From Aquabacterium sp. OR-4 (GTDB lineage: Bacteria > Pseudomonadota > Gammaproteobacteria > Burkholderiales > Burkholderiaceae_C), in contig NZ_JAOCQD020000001.1 in the NCBI RefSeq assembly GCF_025290835.2, positions 496,001 to 560,000 of the forward strand: a DNA stretch of 64,000 bases, read 5' to 3'. Of the stretch, positions 31,042-39,497 are shown in pieces. The notes under the pieces were generated by a model. That model did no database searches. It saw only the letters and a list, made by a program, of their open reading frames with translations, and was not told the origin of the DNA. Every line of letters begins with the position of its first letter. Within the stretch, counting starts at the first letter, position 1. The translations under genes were made by a program, and so were the position numbers.

Positions 31042-33635
31042 TGCGCGGGCCCGGCGAGTCTTCCATGCTTGATGCGCCCGCCGGGCGCCAGCTGCGCGGC
31101 GACGGCGCGCACCCCGGTGCGGCAGCCGAAGCCGCCGGCGCCTTGGCCGAGGCGCCCACGACCCCATCGGCCACCCCGCCGGCCACGGCGCTCGCCACCG
31201 CGACAACGACCGCCACCGCGCCGGCGCCTGCGCCACGCTGGCTGCCGGCGCCGCTGCGGGCCTGGTGGCACGACCGCGGCCTGGCCGCCCGCCTGGTGAT
31301 GATGACGCTGGGCCTGCTGCTGCTGGTGCAGCTGGCGGGCTTCTCGGTCATCCACCAGGGCGTGCAGGCCAGTGCCCACCGCCTGCTCGACGAACGCATC
31401 ACCTTCGGCACGCAGGTCTGGCAGCGCCTGCTCGACCAGCGCTCGGCCACCTTGCACCAGGGCGCCGCGCTGCTGGCGGCCGACTACGGTTTTCGCGAGG
31501 CGGTGGCCAGCCGCGATCTGGCCACGCTGCGCTCGGCGCTCGACAACCACCGCCAGCGCATCGGCGCCGCCCAGGCCGCGCTGCTGGACACCCAGCTCGC
31601 CGTGGTGGCCACGCACGATGCCGGCGACGCGCCGCTGGCCGCCGCGCTGCGCGGCCTGGCGCCCGAGCTCGTCAAGCGCCAGGGTCGCAGCCTGGTGGCG
31701 CTGGTGGCTGGCCGGCCGCTGCAGCTGGTGCTGGTGCCGATGCGCGCGCCGGTGGTGGTGGGCTGGGTGGCGATGGGTTTTCCGCTCGACCGCGCGCTGG
31801 CCGACGACATGCATGCCGTCTCGGGCCTGCATGCCGGCGTGCTGGGCCAGCCGCAGCGTGGCCCAGCGCGCGTGCTGGTGAGCAGCCTGCCGGCCGGCCT
31901 GTCGGCCCAGCCGCTGGCCGAGCAACTGGCCGATGGCGACCTGCAGCTGGGCCACGAGACTTGGCTGGTGCGCACCGTGCCGGTGGCCGCCGGCGCCGAG
32001 GGCCGCGTGGTGCTGCGCCTGGCCGGCTCGGTGGATGCGGTGGTGGCGCGCTTTCGCACGCTGCAGTGGACGCTGGCGCTGATCACGCTGCTGGGCCTGG
32101 CGCTGTTTGGCGCTGGCAGCCACTGGCTGGCGCGGCGCATGACCCGCCCGCTGCGCGAGCTGGCCGAGGCCAGCGACGCGCTGGCGCGCGGCGAACGCGA
32201 CGTGCCGCTGGCCCACCTGGATCGCGGCGACGAGATCGGCGAACTCAGCCGCGCCTTCGACCACATGCGCCAGAGCCTGGCCGCGCAGCAGCAGGCGCTG
32301 CGCGACCTGGCCTTTCGCGACCGGCTGACCCAGCTGCCCAACCGCAGCGCGCTGCGCGACGCCCTGCAGGGCGACATCGGCCGCAGCGACCCCACCCGCG
32401 ACGGGCTGGCGGTGGTGATGCTCGACCTCGACCGCTTCAAGCATGTCAACGACGTGCTGGGCTACGACTTTGGCGACCGCGTGCTGTGCAGCGTGGCCGA
32501 GCGCCTGCCGCACCTGGTGCGCCAGGGCGACCTGGTGGCGCGCCTGGGCGGCGACGAGTTTGCGCTGCTGCTGCGCGGCGCCGGCATGGCCGACGCCGCC
32601 GCGCTGGCGCAGCGCCTGGCGGTGTGCTTCGAGCAGCCGCTGACGCTGGACGACCAGACCATCGATCTCTCGGCCGGCGTGGGCATTGCGCTGTGGCCCG
32701 AGCATGCGCTCGACGCCGACGGCCTGCTGCGCCGCGCCGAGGTGGCCATGTACGCCGCCAAGCGCCAGACCGGCGGCGCCCAGGTGTACGACCCCACGGT
32801 GGACACCGCCAGCGCGCAGACCCTGTCGCTGCTCAGCGAGCTGCGCCGCGCGGTCGAGCACGACGAGCTGCGCCTGTACCTGCAGCCCAAGATCGACATC
32901 GCCACCGGCGTGGTCTGCGGCGCCGAGGCCCTGGTGCGCTGGCAGCACCCCGAGCGCGGCCTGGTGCCGCCGCTGCAGTTCATCCCCTTTGCCGAGCAGA
33001 CCGGCTTCATCCGCCAGCTCACGCTGTGGATGGTGGACCAGGCCGCCGCCGCGCAGGCCGCGCTGGCCCGGGCCAATGTGCGCCGCGTGTCGGTCAACCT
33101 CTCCACGCGCGACCTGATGGACCAGGAGCTGCCCGACAAGCTCGATGAGATCCTGCGCCGCCACCGCGCCAAGGCCGAGGGCTTCTGCCTCGAGATCACC
33201 GAGAGCGCGATCATGGACGACCCCGAGCGCGCCGAGGCCACCCTCAACCAGCTGGCCAACCGCGGCTACAAGCTGTCGATCGACGACTACGGCACCGGCT
33301 ACTCGTCGCTGGCCTACCTGCGCCGCCTGCCGGTCAGCGAGCTGAAGATCGACAAGAGCTTCGTGATGGGCATGCAGCGCAGCAGCGGCGACGCGACCAT
33401 CGTGCGCTCGACCATCGACCTGGCCCACAACCTGGGCCTGACCGTGGTGGCCGAGGGCGTGGAGAACGAGGCCATCCTGGCCCTGCTGCACGACCTGCGG
33501 TGCGACGAGGGCCAGGGCTACCACATGAGCAAGCCGCTGCCGCTGCCGCAGTTCCACGACTGGGCGCAGCGCTGGCAGGCCGTGCCGCCGCAGCTGCTGG
33601 CCGGTGCCGACCCGGCCGGCGCATTGCTGCACTGA
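31041..33635 (+). CDS. Membrane GGDEF-EAL protein with periplasmic sensor domain
   Basis: An 864-residue protein. A disordered Ala/Thr/Pro-rich N-terminus (about 1-70) precedes a membrane helix (about 85-107), a periplasmic Cache-like sensor (about 108-335), a second helix (about 345-365), a HAMP linker (RRMTRPLRELAEASDALARGERD), a GGDEF domain (intact GGDEF at 503-507) and an EAL domain (EAL at 629-631, DDYGTGYSSLAYLRRLP, EGVEN). The motifs suggest both diguanylate cyclase and phosphodiesterase capacity. The ATG at 31041 overlaps the previous stop by one base. Pairing with a putative copper protein suggests the sensor reads metal or redox state, which is inference. Confidence 0.92.
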   Translation: MRGPGESSMLDAPAGRQLRGDGAHPGAAAEAAGALAEAPTTPSATPPATALATATTTATAPAPAPRWLPAPLRAWWHDRGLAARLVMMTLGLLLLVQLAGFSVIHQGVQASAHRLLDERITFGTQVWQRLLDQRSATLHQGAALLAADYGFREAVASRDLATLRSALDNHRQRIGAAQAALLDTQLAVVATHDAGDAPLAAALRGLAPELVKRQGRSLVALVAGRPLQLVLVPMRAPVVVGWVAMGFPLDRALADDMHAVSGLHAGVLGQPQRGPARVLVSSLPAGLSAQPLAEQLADGDLQLGHETWLVRTVPVAAGAEGRVVLRLAGSVDAVVARFRTLQWTLALITLLGLALFGAGSHWLARRMTRPLRELAEASDALARGERDVPLAHLDRGDEIGELSRAFDHMRQSLAAQQQALRDLAFRDRLTQLPNRSALRDALQGDIGRSDPTRDGLAVVMLDLDRFKHVNDVLGYDFGDRVLCSVAERLPHLVRQGDLVARLGGDEFALLLRGAGMADAAALAQRLAVCFEQPLTLDDQTIDLSAGVGIALWPEHALDADGLLRRAEVAMYAAKRQTGGAQVYDPTVDTASAQTLSLLSELRRAVEHDELRLYLQPKIDIATGVVCGAEALVRWQHPERGLVPPLQFIPFAEQTGFIRQLTLWMVDQAAAAQAALARANVRRVSVNLSTRDLMDQELPDKLDEILRRHRAKAEGFCLEITESAIMDDPERAEATLNQLANRGYKLSIDDYGTGYSSLAYLRRLPVSELKIDKSFVMGMQRSSGDATIVRSTIDLAHNLGLTVVAEGVENEAILALLHDLRCDEGQGYHMSKPLPLPQFHDWAQRWQAVPPQLLAGADPAGALLH

Positions 33636-33710
33636 GCAGCGCCCGAACGCGGGGCCATGACCGCGTTGCACCCGAGCCGAGCCGGGCCGGGTGCGCATCG
33701 GCCCATCAAA

Positions 33711-33716
33711 TATAAT
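33711..33716 (+). promoter_or_regulatory. Consensus -10 TATAAT of the fecI-like operon
   Basis: A perfect TATAAT in a short AT-rich island of an otherwise GC-rich window, 57 nt before the sigma-factor ATG. No good -35 is seen at the usual spacing, which is common for activator- or repressor-controlled promoters. Confidence 0.55.
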
Positions 33717-33732
33717 ACGAACCATTCTCATT
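33714..33732. promoter_or_regulatory. Fur-type operator
   Basis: Read on the minus strand the 19-mer is AATGAGAATGGTTCGTATT, which matches the ideal palindrome AATGAGAATnATTCTCATT at all but about three positions. It overlaps the TATAAT -10, as expected for iron-dependent repression by Fur. Confidence 0.65.
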
Positions 33733-33772
33733 AAGAAAGAGCGTGGCGCTGCCGCCGAGCTCTTGCCGCACC

Positions 33773-34288
33773 ATGTCGGCCGCCGAACTGCCCCTGCAGC
33801 GCGAAGTGCGCCTGCTCTACCTCGACCACCATCACTGGCTACAGACCTGGCTGCGCGGCCGTCTGGGCGATGCCGCCACCGCGGCCGATCTGGCGCACGA
33901 CACCTTCGTGCGCCTGATGGCCGGGCGCCAGGGCCGTGAACACGGCAGCCTGGGCGCGCAACCTCGCGCACTGCTGACCCACATCGCCAAGGGCCTGGTG
34001 GTCGACCACTGGCGCCGGCAGCAGGTGCGGGCGGCCTGTCTGGAGGCATTGGCCGCGCTGCCCGAGGCCCAGGTGCCTTCGCTGGAAAGCCAGGCCATCG
34101 TCGTGGAGACCCTGCTGCAGATCGACCGCCTGCTCGACGGCCTGCCGCCGCTGACCCGGCAGGTGTTCCTGCTGGCCCAGCTCGACGGACTGACGCTGCA
34201 GCAGATCAGCGATCGGCAGCAGATGCCCGTGATCACCGTGCGGCGCCACATCCAGCGTGCTCTGGTGGCCTGCATGTCGGCGTGGTGA
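33773..34288 (+). CDS. ECF sigma factor, FecI type
   Basis: A 171-residue sigma-70 family factor. Region 2 is LLYLDHHHWLQTWLRGRLGDAATAADLAHDTFVRLM and region 4 is LPPLTRQVFLLAQLDGLTLQQISDRQQMPVITVRRHIQRAL, both typical of FecI factors. It would direct transcription of the TonB receptor operon when relieved by its FecR partner. The ATG at 33773 gives MSAAELPLQ; an in-frame GTG ten codons earlier is possible but less like the family. Its stop overlaps the next start (GTGA). The operator upstream points to control by Fur and iron. Confidence 0.9.
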   Translation: MSAAELPLQREVRLLYLDHHHWLQTWLRGRLGDAATAADLAHDTFVRLMAGRQGREHGSLGAQPRALLTHIAKGLVVDHWRRQQVRAACLEALAALPEAQVPSLESQAIVVETLLQIDRLLDGLPPLTRQVFLLAQLDGLTLQQISDRQQMPVITVRRHIQRALVACMSAW

Positions 34289-35262
34289 GCGCGGCGATGC
34301 CGGCGCTGGAGCATGCGCCCGATCCGGCGGTCATGGCCGAAGCCGCCGACTGGGCGCTGACCCTGCAGCAGGGGCCACTCGATGCGCCCACGCAGCATCA
34401 GTTCGAGGCATGGCGCCAGCGCAGCCCCGACCATGCCCGGGCCTGGGCGCGCGCGCAGCAGGTGCTGGGCCTGTTCGGCCAGGCGCCGGCCGCACTCGCC
34501 CGGCCGGCCCTCGACGCGCTGACCCAGCAGCGCCGCCAGCGGCGCCGTGCTGGCCTGCTGGGCCTGCTGGCCGTGGCCATGCCGAGCGGCTGGCTGGTAT
34601 GGCGCGAGCGTGCTGCGCTGGACGCCACCACCACCCTGGCCACCGCAGTGGGCCAGCGCCGCAGCATCGCGCTGCCCGATGGCTCGCAGCTGCTGCTCAA
34701 CACCGGCAGCCGGGTGCAGATCGTCTTTGACCAGCAGCAGCGCGGTTTGCACCTGCAGGCCGGCGAATTGCTGGTCAGCACCCAGCCCGACCCGGTTGTG
34801 CCGGCGCGGCCGTTTGTCGTCGGCACCCCGGCGGGCGAGGTGCAGGCGCTGGGCACGCGCTTCTCGGTGCGACTGCTCGACGCCGGGCAGGTGCGCGTGG
34901 GCGTGTACCAGCATGCGGTGCAGGTGCGCCCGCATGCCGCTGCCGCGCGCCGCCTGCAGGCCGGTGAGGGGCTGGACTTCACGGCCCAGGGCTACAGCAA
35001 GCCGCGGCTGCTGGACGACAGCGCCACCCTGTGGCGCAACGGCATGCTGCTGGCGCGCAACATGCGGCTGGCCGAGGTGGCGGCCGAGCTGGCCCGCTAC
35101 CGGCCGGGCGGATTGCGCTGCGAGCCGGCGGCCGCTGAGCTGCGGGTCAGCGGTGCACTGTCGCTCGATCGGCCCGACGACGGCGTGGCCCTGCTGCTGG
35201 CCACCCAGCCGCTGCGGCTCGACAGCACTGGCCACGGGCCACCGGTGTTGCGCCGCCGCTGA
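34285..35262 (+). CDS. FecR-family anti-sigma/sigma-regulator
   Basis: A 325-residue protein with an N-terminal cytoplasmic DUF4880-type domain (DPAVMAEAADWALTLQQGP, FEAWRQRSPDHARAWARAQ), one membrane helix at about 90-106 (LLGLLAVAMPSGWLVW) and a periplasmic FecR domain (TAVGQRRSIALPDGSQLLLNTGSRV, FVVGTPAGEVQALGTRFSVR). It is expected to hold the FecI factor and relay a signal from the receptor's N-terminal domain. The GTG at 34285 overlaps the sigma-factor stop (GTGA), so translation is coupled. An ATG four codons later is an alternative. Confidence 0.9.
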   Translation: MSAAMPALEHAPDPAVMAEAADWALTLQQGPLDAPTQHQFEAWRQRSPDHARAWARAQQVLGLFGQAPAALARPALDALTQQRRQRRRAGLLGLLAVAMPSGWLVWRERAALDATTTLATAVGQRRSIALPDGSQLLLNTGSRVQIVFDQQQRGLHLQAGELLVSTQPDPVVPARPFVVGTPAGEVQALGTRFSVRLLDAGQVRVGVYQHAVQVRPHAAAARRLQAGEGLDFTAQGYSKPRLLDDSATLWRNGMLLARNMRLAEVAAELARYRPGGLRCEPAAAELRVSGALSLDRPDDGVALLLATQPLRLDSTGHGPPVLRRR

Positions 35263-35365
35263 TCACTTTTCAGCGCTCGTGCGGTGTACCTGGCATGGCG
35301 CCGCGGGACTCGGTCGGGTCGCGTGCGTGCGCCCGCTGTCCGCCTGTTTCCGGAGTACCCGTCTG

Positions 35366-38293
35366 ATGAGTCGCCCTGTCCCCGGCCGCGCCCGCCGCGC
35401 CTGCCACACCTCCGCCGCCTTGCCGGCCCTGCCCACGATGCCGCCGGCACTGCGCCGCAACAGCCTGTCGATGTGGGTGTCGCTGTGCTTGGGCGGCGCC
35501 GGCGCCGGTCTGGCGCCGCTGGCCCTGGCGCAGCCTGCGCCGGCCGCGCCGGCCGCTGCCGCCGCGCTGCGCGAGCATGCGCTGCCGGCCGGCCCGCTGG
35601 GCGATCTGCTGATGCGCTATGCCGCCGCCGCCGGGGTGCAGCTGGTATTCGACCCGGGACTGCTGCAGGGGCGCAGCAGTCCCGGCCTGCGTGGCCGCTT
35701 CAGTCTGGCCGGCGGATTCGAGCAGCTGCTGCGTGGCAGCGGCCTGGTGCTGGTGGCCACACCGACCGGCTACACGCTGCGTGCGCAGCCCGCGGCACCG
35801 GTGGCACAGCGTGGGGTCGAGGTCGCGGCGCCTGCTGCGCCCGAGCGTCAGGCGGCGCAGCTCGACGAGGTGTATGCCCGCGCCGCACGCCTGAGCGACC
35901 ATGGTGGCAGCCAGCAGATCGATGGGCGCACGCTGCGCAGCTTTCCGCTCGTCAACGGCGACGTCACCAGCGTGCTCAAGCTCAACCCGCAGGTGCAGTT
36001 CGACAACGCCCAGCTCTCCTCCTTGACCCAGGGCGAGATCGCCGCGGCCGAGATCTCGATCAACGGTGCCAAGCCCTACCAGAACCTGTTTCTGCTGGAC
36101 GGCATGGTGCTCAACAACGACCTCGACCCCGCCTTTGCCCGCACCGCCACCAACAGCAACCACTATGCCGACGTGCCCGGCGCGGCCCAGGGCATGCCGC
36201 TGGACCGCAACCTGGTGTGCTCGGTGGAGGTGCTCGACAGCAACGTCTCGGCGCGGCACGGCAACTTCCAGGGTGGCGTGGTGCAGGGCGAGCTGTGCGA
36301 ACCGCGACGCCGTGAACTGCATGGCCGGGTCAGCTACAGCGTGGCGCGTGAGCCCTGGAGCACGCTGTTCGTCGACCCAACGCGCGAGAGCGAGTTCGAG
36401 CTGTCCGACGATGCTGCCATGCAGCCGCATTGGCGCAAGGAGGCGCTGAGCCTGAGCTTGCAGGGTCGGCCACACGAGCAGCTGGGCATCACCGCCCAGC
36501 TGGGCTTGCGGCGATCGACCATTCCGCTGCGCGGCTACGTCTCCACGCAGACGCCCAACGACAGCACGCTGCTGTCCAAGACCCAGACCCGCGAGAACTT
36601 GGATGCACTGGTCAAGTTCGACTGGCGGCCGGTGGCCGGCCAGCAGGCCTGGCTGACCCTGCGCCACCAGCCGCTGGACGACCACTACTTCGTCACCAAT
36701 GCCCGCGACTCCGGCTTCGACATCCGCGGCGGTGGCCAGTCGGCCGCCGCGGGCTGGCGCCATGCGCTGTGGGGCATGGACCTGACGCACCGGCTGCAGG
36801 CCTCCGAGATGCGCCAGTCGCGGCGCGGCGAGGTGCCCTATTTCCGCACCTGGTCCTGGTCGGCCACCGACAAGAACTGGGGCAACGGCACGCGCGGCAC
36901 CAGCTCGACCAGCGTCGAAGGCGCCTGGGGCGATGTCGACACCGAGCAGCAGACCCTGGGCTACAGCCTGCAGGCCAGCCTGCAGGCGCTGCCGCCGCTT
37001 GGCGGCGCCCGCCAGCAACTGGTGTGGGGGCTCGATCTGAACCAGCGCGAGGCCCGCTATGCCCGCCCGCGGGATCACCATGTCTACCTGGCCAGCTACC
37101 GGGTCGCCACTAGCACCTGCACCTCGCCGCTGGGGGTGGTGGATCTCGAAAACTGCTCGCTGGCGCCCAGCCTGCGCCACACCGGCACCGGCCAGTACTT
37201 CCGCAGTCGCGATGTCTACCGCGCAGGCGAGTTCTCGCTGCGCGCCGCCCAGGCCGCGCTGTGGCTGGAAGACGAGTTGCGCTGGCAGACGGTGAGCGTG
37301 CGCGCCGGCCTGCGCGCCGACCGCGACGGGCTGTACGACCAGATGGTGCTGTCACCGCGCCTGGCCGCCACCTGGGTGCTGGACCCTGCGCACGACACCG
37401 CGCTGAACGCCGGCGTCAACCGCTACCACGGGCGCAGCCTGTTCAATGCCGCGCTGCGCGAGAAGCGCGAGACGCTCAAGCTCACCGGGCAGGGGCGCAA
37501 TGTCGACTGGAACTGGACCGGCGGCACCGTGGCCAAGCCGCTGAACCGGCTGGACGAGTTGGCCGTGCCCTTCGACGACGAGGCCATGCTCGGCGCCCGG
37601 TACGGCTGGGGTCCGGCCCGCCTGAGCGCGAAATGGGTGCATCGTGAATCGCGCCGCCAGATCACCCGGCAGACGGTGACCGACACGCGCTGCAGCACCA
37701 CCAACCGCTGCTACGTCTACAACAACCATGGCCAAGGCAGTGCCGACACGCTGAGTCTGGAGCTCGAAGGCAGGCAGGCCGCGCTGCTGCTGGCGGGCCG
37801 CCACGACTGGAGCCTGTCGATCAGCCGCAGCCAGGTGCGCAGCAACCACGCCGACTACGACGACTCGCTGACCGACGCCGACAGCGACCGCCTGATCAGC
37901 TGGCGCGGCCAGATCATGCGCTTCAACGAGCGGCCGGCCGACAACTTCAACCGGCCCTGGACCGGCCGTGCGAGCCTCAGCTCGTACTGGCCGGCGGCCG
38001 ATCTTCGCGTGGTGCACTTCGCCCGCTGGCAGGCCGGTTATCGCCAGATCGTGCAGGGCGCCGACGTGATGCACGAAGGCACCAGCATCGACGCCTACGA
38101 CGAGCGCGCCCTGCCGTCCACCTTTTCATGGGACATGAGCCTGACCTGGCAACCGCACTGGGGCCGCCACCGGCCCTTCGTCACGGTCACGGTCGAGAAC
38201 CTGAGCAACCGGCGCAACCTGGTCACCAGCGGCACCTGGGCGGTGTACGAACGTGGGCGCAGCGTCAGCCTGCAGCTCGGCCATGAGTTCTGA
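35366..38293 (+). CDS. TonB-dependent transducer with STN domain (FecA type)
   Basis: A 975-residue outer-membrane receptor. A signal peptide (RRNSLSMWVSLCLGG...LALAQ, about 30-56) is followed by a secretin/TonB N-terminal signalling domain (about 60-140: HALPAGPLGDLLMRYAAAAG, GLVLVATPTGYTL) that contacts FecR, a plug domain (about 165-290, ISINGAKPYQNLFLLDGM) and a 22-strand-type barrel ending in a C-terminal Phe (SVSLQLGHEF). The STN domain and the fecIR genes upstream show a surface-signalling role. The ligand, an iron or other metal chelate, is unknown. The ATG at 35366 was used (CGGAG upstream); ATG 35438 would give a more standard signal length. Confidence 0.9.
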   Translation: MSRPVPGRARRACHTSAALPALPTMPPALRRNSLSMWVSLCLGGAGAGLAPLALAQPAPAAPAAAAALREHALPAGPLGDLLMRYAAAAGVQLVFDPGLLQGRSSPGLRGRFSLAGGFEQLLRGSGLVLVATPTGYTLRAQPAAPVAQRGVEVAAPAAPERQAAQLDEVYARAARLSDHGGSQQIDGRTLRSFPLVNGDVTSVLKLNPQVQFDNAQLSSLTQGEIAAAEISINGAKPYQNLFLLDGMVLNNDLDPAFARTATNSNHYADVPGAAQGMPLDRNLVCSVEVLDSNVSARHGNFQGGVVQGELCEPRRRELHGRVSYSVAREPWSTLFVDPTRESEFELSDDAAMQPHWRKEALSLSLQGRPHEQLGITAQLGLRRSTIPLRGYVSTQTPNDSTLLSKTQTRENLDALVKFDWRPVAGQQAWLTLRHQPLDDHYFVTNARDSGFDIRGGGQSAAAGWRHALWGMDLTHRLQASEMRQSRRGEVPYFRTWSWSATDKNWGNGTRGTSSTSVEGAWGDVDTEQQTLGYSLQASLQALPPLGGARQQLVWGLDLNQREARYARPRDHHVYLASYRVATSTCTSPLGVVDLENCSLAPSLRHTGTGQYFRSRDVYRAGEFSLRAAQAALWLEDELRWQTVSVRAGLRADRDGLYDQMVLSPRLAATWVLDPAHDTALNAGVNRYHGRSLFNAALREKRETLKLTGQGRNVDWNWTGGTVAKPLNRLDELAVPFDDEAMLGARYGWGPARLSAKWVHRESRRQITRQTVTDTRCSTTNRCYVYNNHGQGSADTLSLELEGRQAALLLAGRHDWSLSISRSQVRSNHADYDDSLTDADSDRLISWRGQIMRFNERPADNFNRPWTGRASLSSYWPAADLRVVHFARWQAGYRQIVQGADVMHEGTSIDAYDERALPSTFSWDMSLTWQPHWGRHRPFVTVTVENLSNRRNLVTSGTWAVYERGRSVSLQLGHEF

Positions 38294-39455
38294 GCGCCGG
38301 CCGGTGCCCTGGCCGGCAGCGTGGCGCGCGGCATGGCTGGCCGCGTCGCTGGTGTGCTGTCTGGCTGCCGCAGCGCCGCCGGCCCGCGCCGCCGATGCGG
38401 CCGCGCCCCAGGCGCTGGCGGGTGATGTGGCCGATTGCCTGCAGCGCCTGGCCCAGCCCGGCGCTGAGCGCCAGCACCCGCAATGCCTGCAGCAGGCCTA
38501 TCAGGGCGCCAGCGCGCACTGGCCGGCAGCGGCCGTGGACGCCGGCGTGCGCTGGCAGGAGCTGGCACCGCGCCGCGTCCTGCCGCCCCAGCCACCGGCC
38601 CTGGTGGCGCTGGGCGAGCAACTGTTCTTCGAGCGCGGGCTGTCGCGCCAGCGTGATCTCAGCTGCGCCAGCTGCCATGCGCCGCACCTGGGCTTTGCCG
38701 ATGGCCGGCGCGTGGCTGTGGGCCATGAGGCGGCCGCCGGGCTGCGCCACACGCCGCACCTGATGGGCGTGGGCCATGTGCCGGCCGGCGCGCTGATGTG
38801 GGACGGCCGCGCCCGCGACCTCGAGCGCCAGGCCCTGCTGCCCCTCACCCACCCGCAGGAAATGGCCATGGACCTGCCCACGCTGCTGCAGCGTCTGGGC
38901 CGTGATGCGGTCTATGCCGGGCGTTTTGCGGCAGTGTTCGGCGACGAGGCAGTGACCATCGAGCGCCTGGGCCAGGCGCTGGCCAGCTACCAGCGCACGC
39001 TGCAGGCGCCGCGCAGCCGCTTCGACGAGTTCATCGAGGGACGGCGCGAAACGTTCAGCCCGCAGGAGCTGCGCGGTCTGCATCTGTTTCGTACGCGCGC
39101 GCGCTGCATGAACTGCCACAGCGGGCCCGAGCTCACGCAGCATGAGTTCCACCAGATCGGCATCAGTTTCCTGGGCCGCCCGCGCGAGGACAGGGGCCGC
39201 CAGGCCATCACCGGTCGCGCTGACGATCTGGGCAGCTTTCGCACACCCTCGCTGCGCGGCGTGGGTCGCACCGCGCCCTACATGCACCAGGGCATCCTGA
39301 CCACGCTGCGCCAGGTGCTCGACCTGTACAACCAGGGCATGGTGGCGCCGCCGCAGCGAGATCCACCGCTGCCGGGACCCTCGCCGCTTATCAAGCCCCT
39401 GCAGCTGACGCGGCCGGAGCTCGACGACATCGAGGCCTTCCTGCGCACGCTGTGA
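38283..39455 (+). CDS. Di-haem cytochrome c peroxidase/MauG-family protein
   Basis: A 390-residue exported protein. After a signal peptide (core AWLAASLVCCLAAAAPP) it has two c-type haem sites, CASCH (128-132) and CMNCH (275-279), in the family frame QLFFERGLSRQRDLSCASCH, WDGRARDLERQALLPLTHPQEM and RTAPYMHQGILTTL. An N-terminal extension (about 45-95) holds an extra Cys pair (52, 68). The family covers H2O2-reducing peroxidases and MauG/MbnH-like oxidases; which applies is unclear. The start overlaps the receptor gene by 11 nt, so it belongs to the same Fur-controlled operon. Confidence 0.88.
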   Translation: MSSERRPVPWPAAWRAAWLAASLVCCLAAAAPPARAADAAAPQALAGDVADCLQRLAQPGAERQHPQCLQQAYQGASAHWPAAAVDAGVRWQELAPRRVLPPQPPALVALGEQLFFERGLSRQRDLSCASCHAPHLGFADGRRVAVGHEAAAGLRHTPHLMGVGHVPAGALMWDGRARDLERQALLPLTHPQEMAMDLPTLLQRLGRDAVYAGRFAAVFGDEAVTIERLGQALASYQRTLQAPRSRFDEFIEGRRETFSPQELRGLHLFRTRARCMNCHSGPELTQHEFHQIGISFLGRPREDRGRQAITGRADDLGSFRTPSLRGVGRTAPYMHQGILTTLRQVLDLYNQGMVAPPQRDPPLPGPSPLIKPLQLTRPELDDIEAFLRTL

Positions 39456-39497
39456 GCCGGCCGGCCTGCGGCTGCGCGCTCAGCGCCGCGGCAGGCC
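39453..39497. terminator. Hairpin at the convergent peroxidase/transglycosylase ends
   Basis: GGCCTGC (39463-39469) pairs with GCAGGCC (39491-39497), with extra GC pairing inside. The outer arms TGAGC (39453) and GCTCA (39478) contain the two stop codons. It is a possible bidirectional terminator. Confidence 0.4.

Noticed and set aside
30924..34049. Open frame of about 1040 codons antisense to the GGDEF-EAL gene
   Set aside because: Crosses the end of that gene and the fecI promoter; no motif; sense gene well supported.
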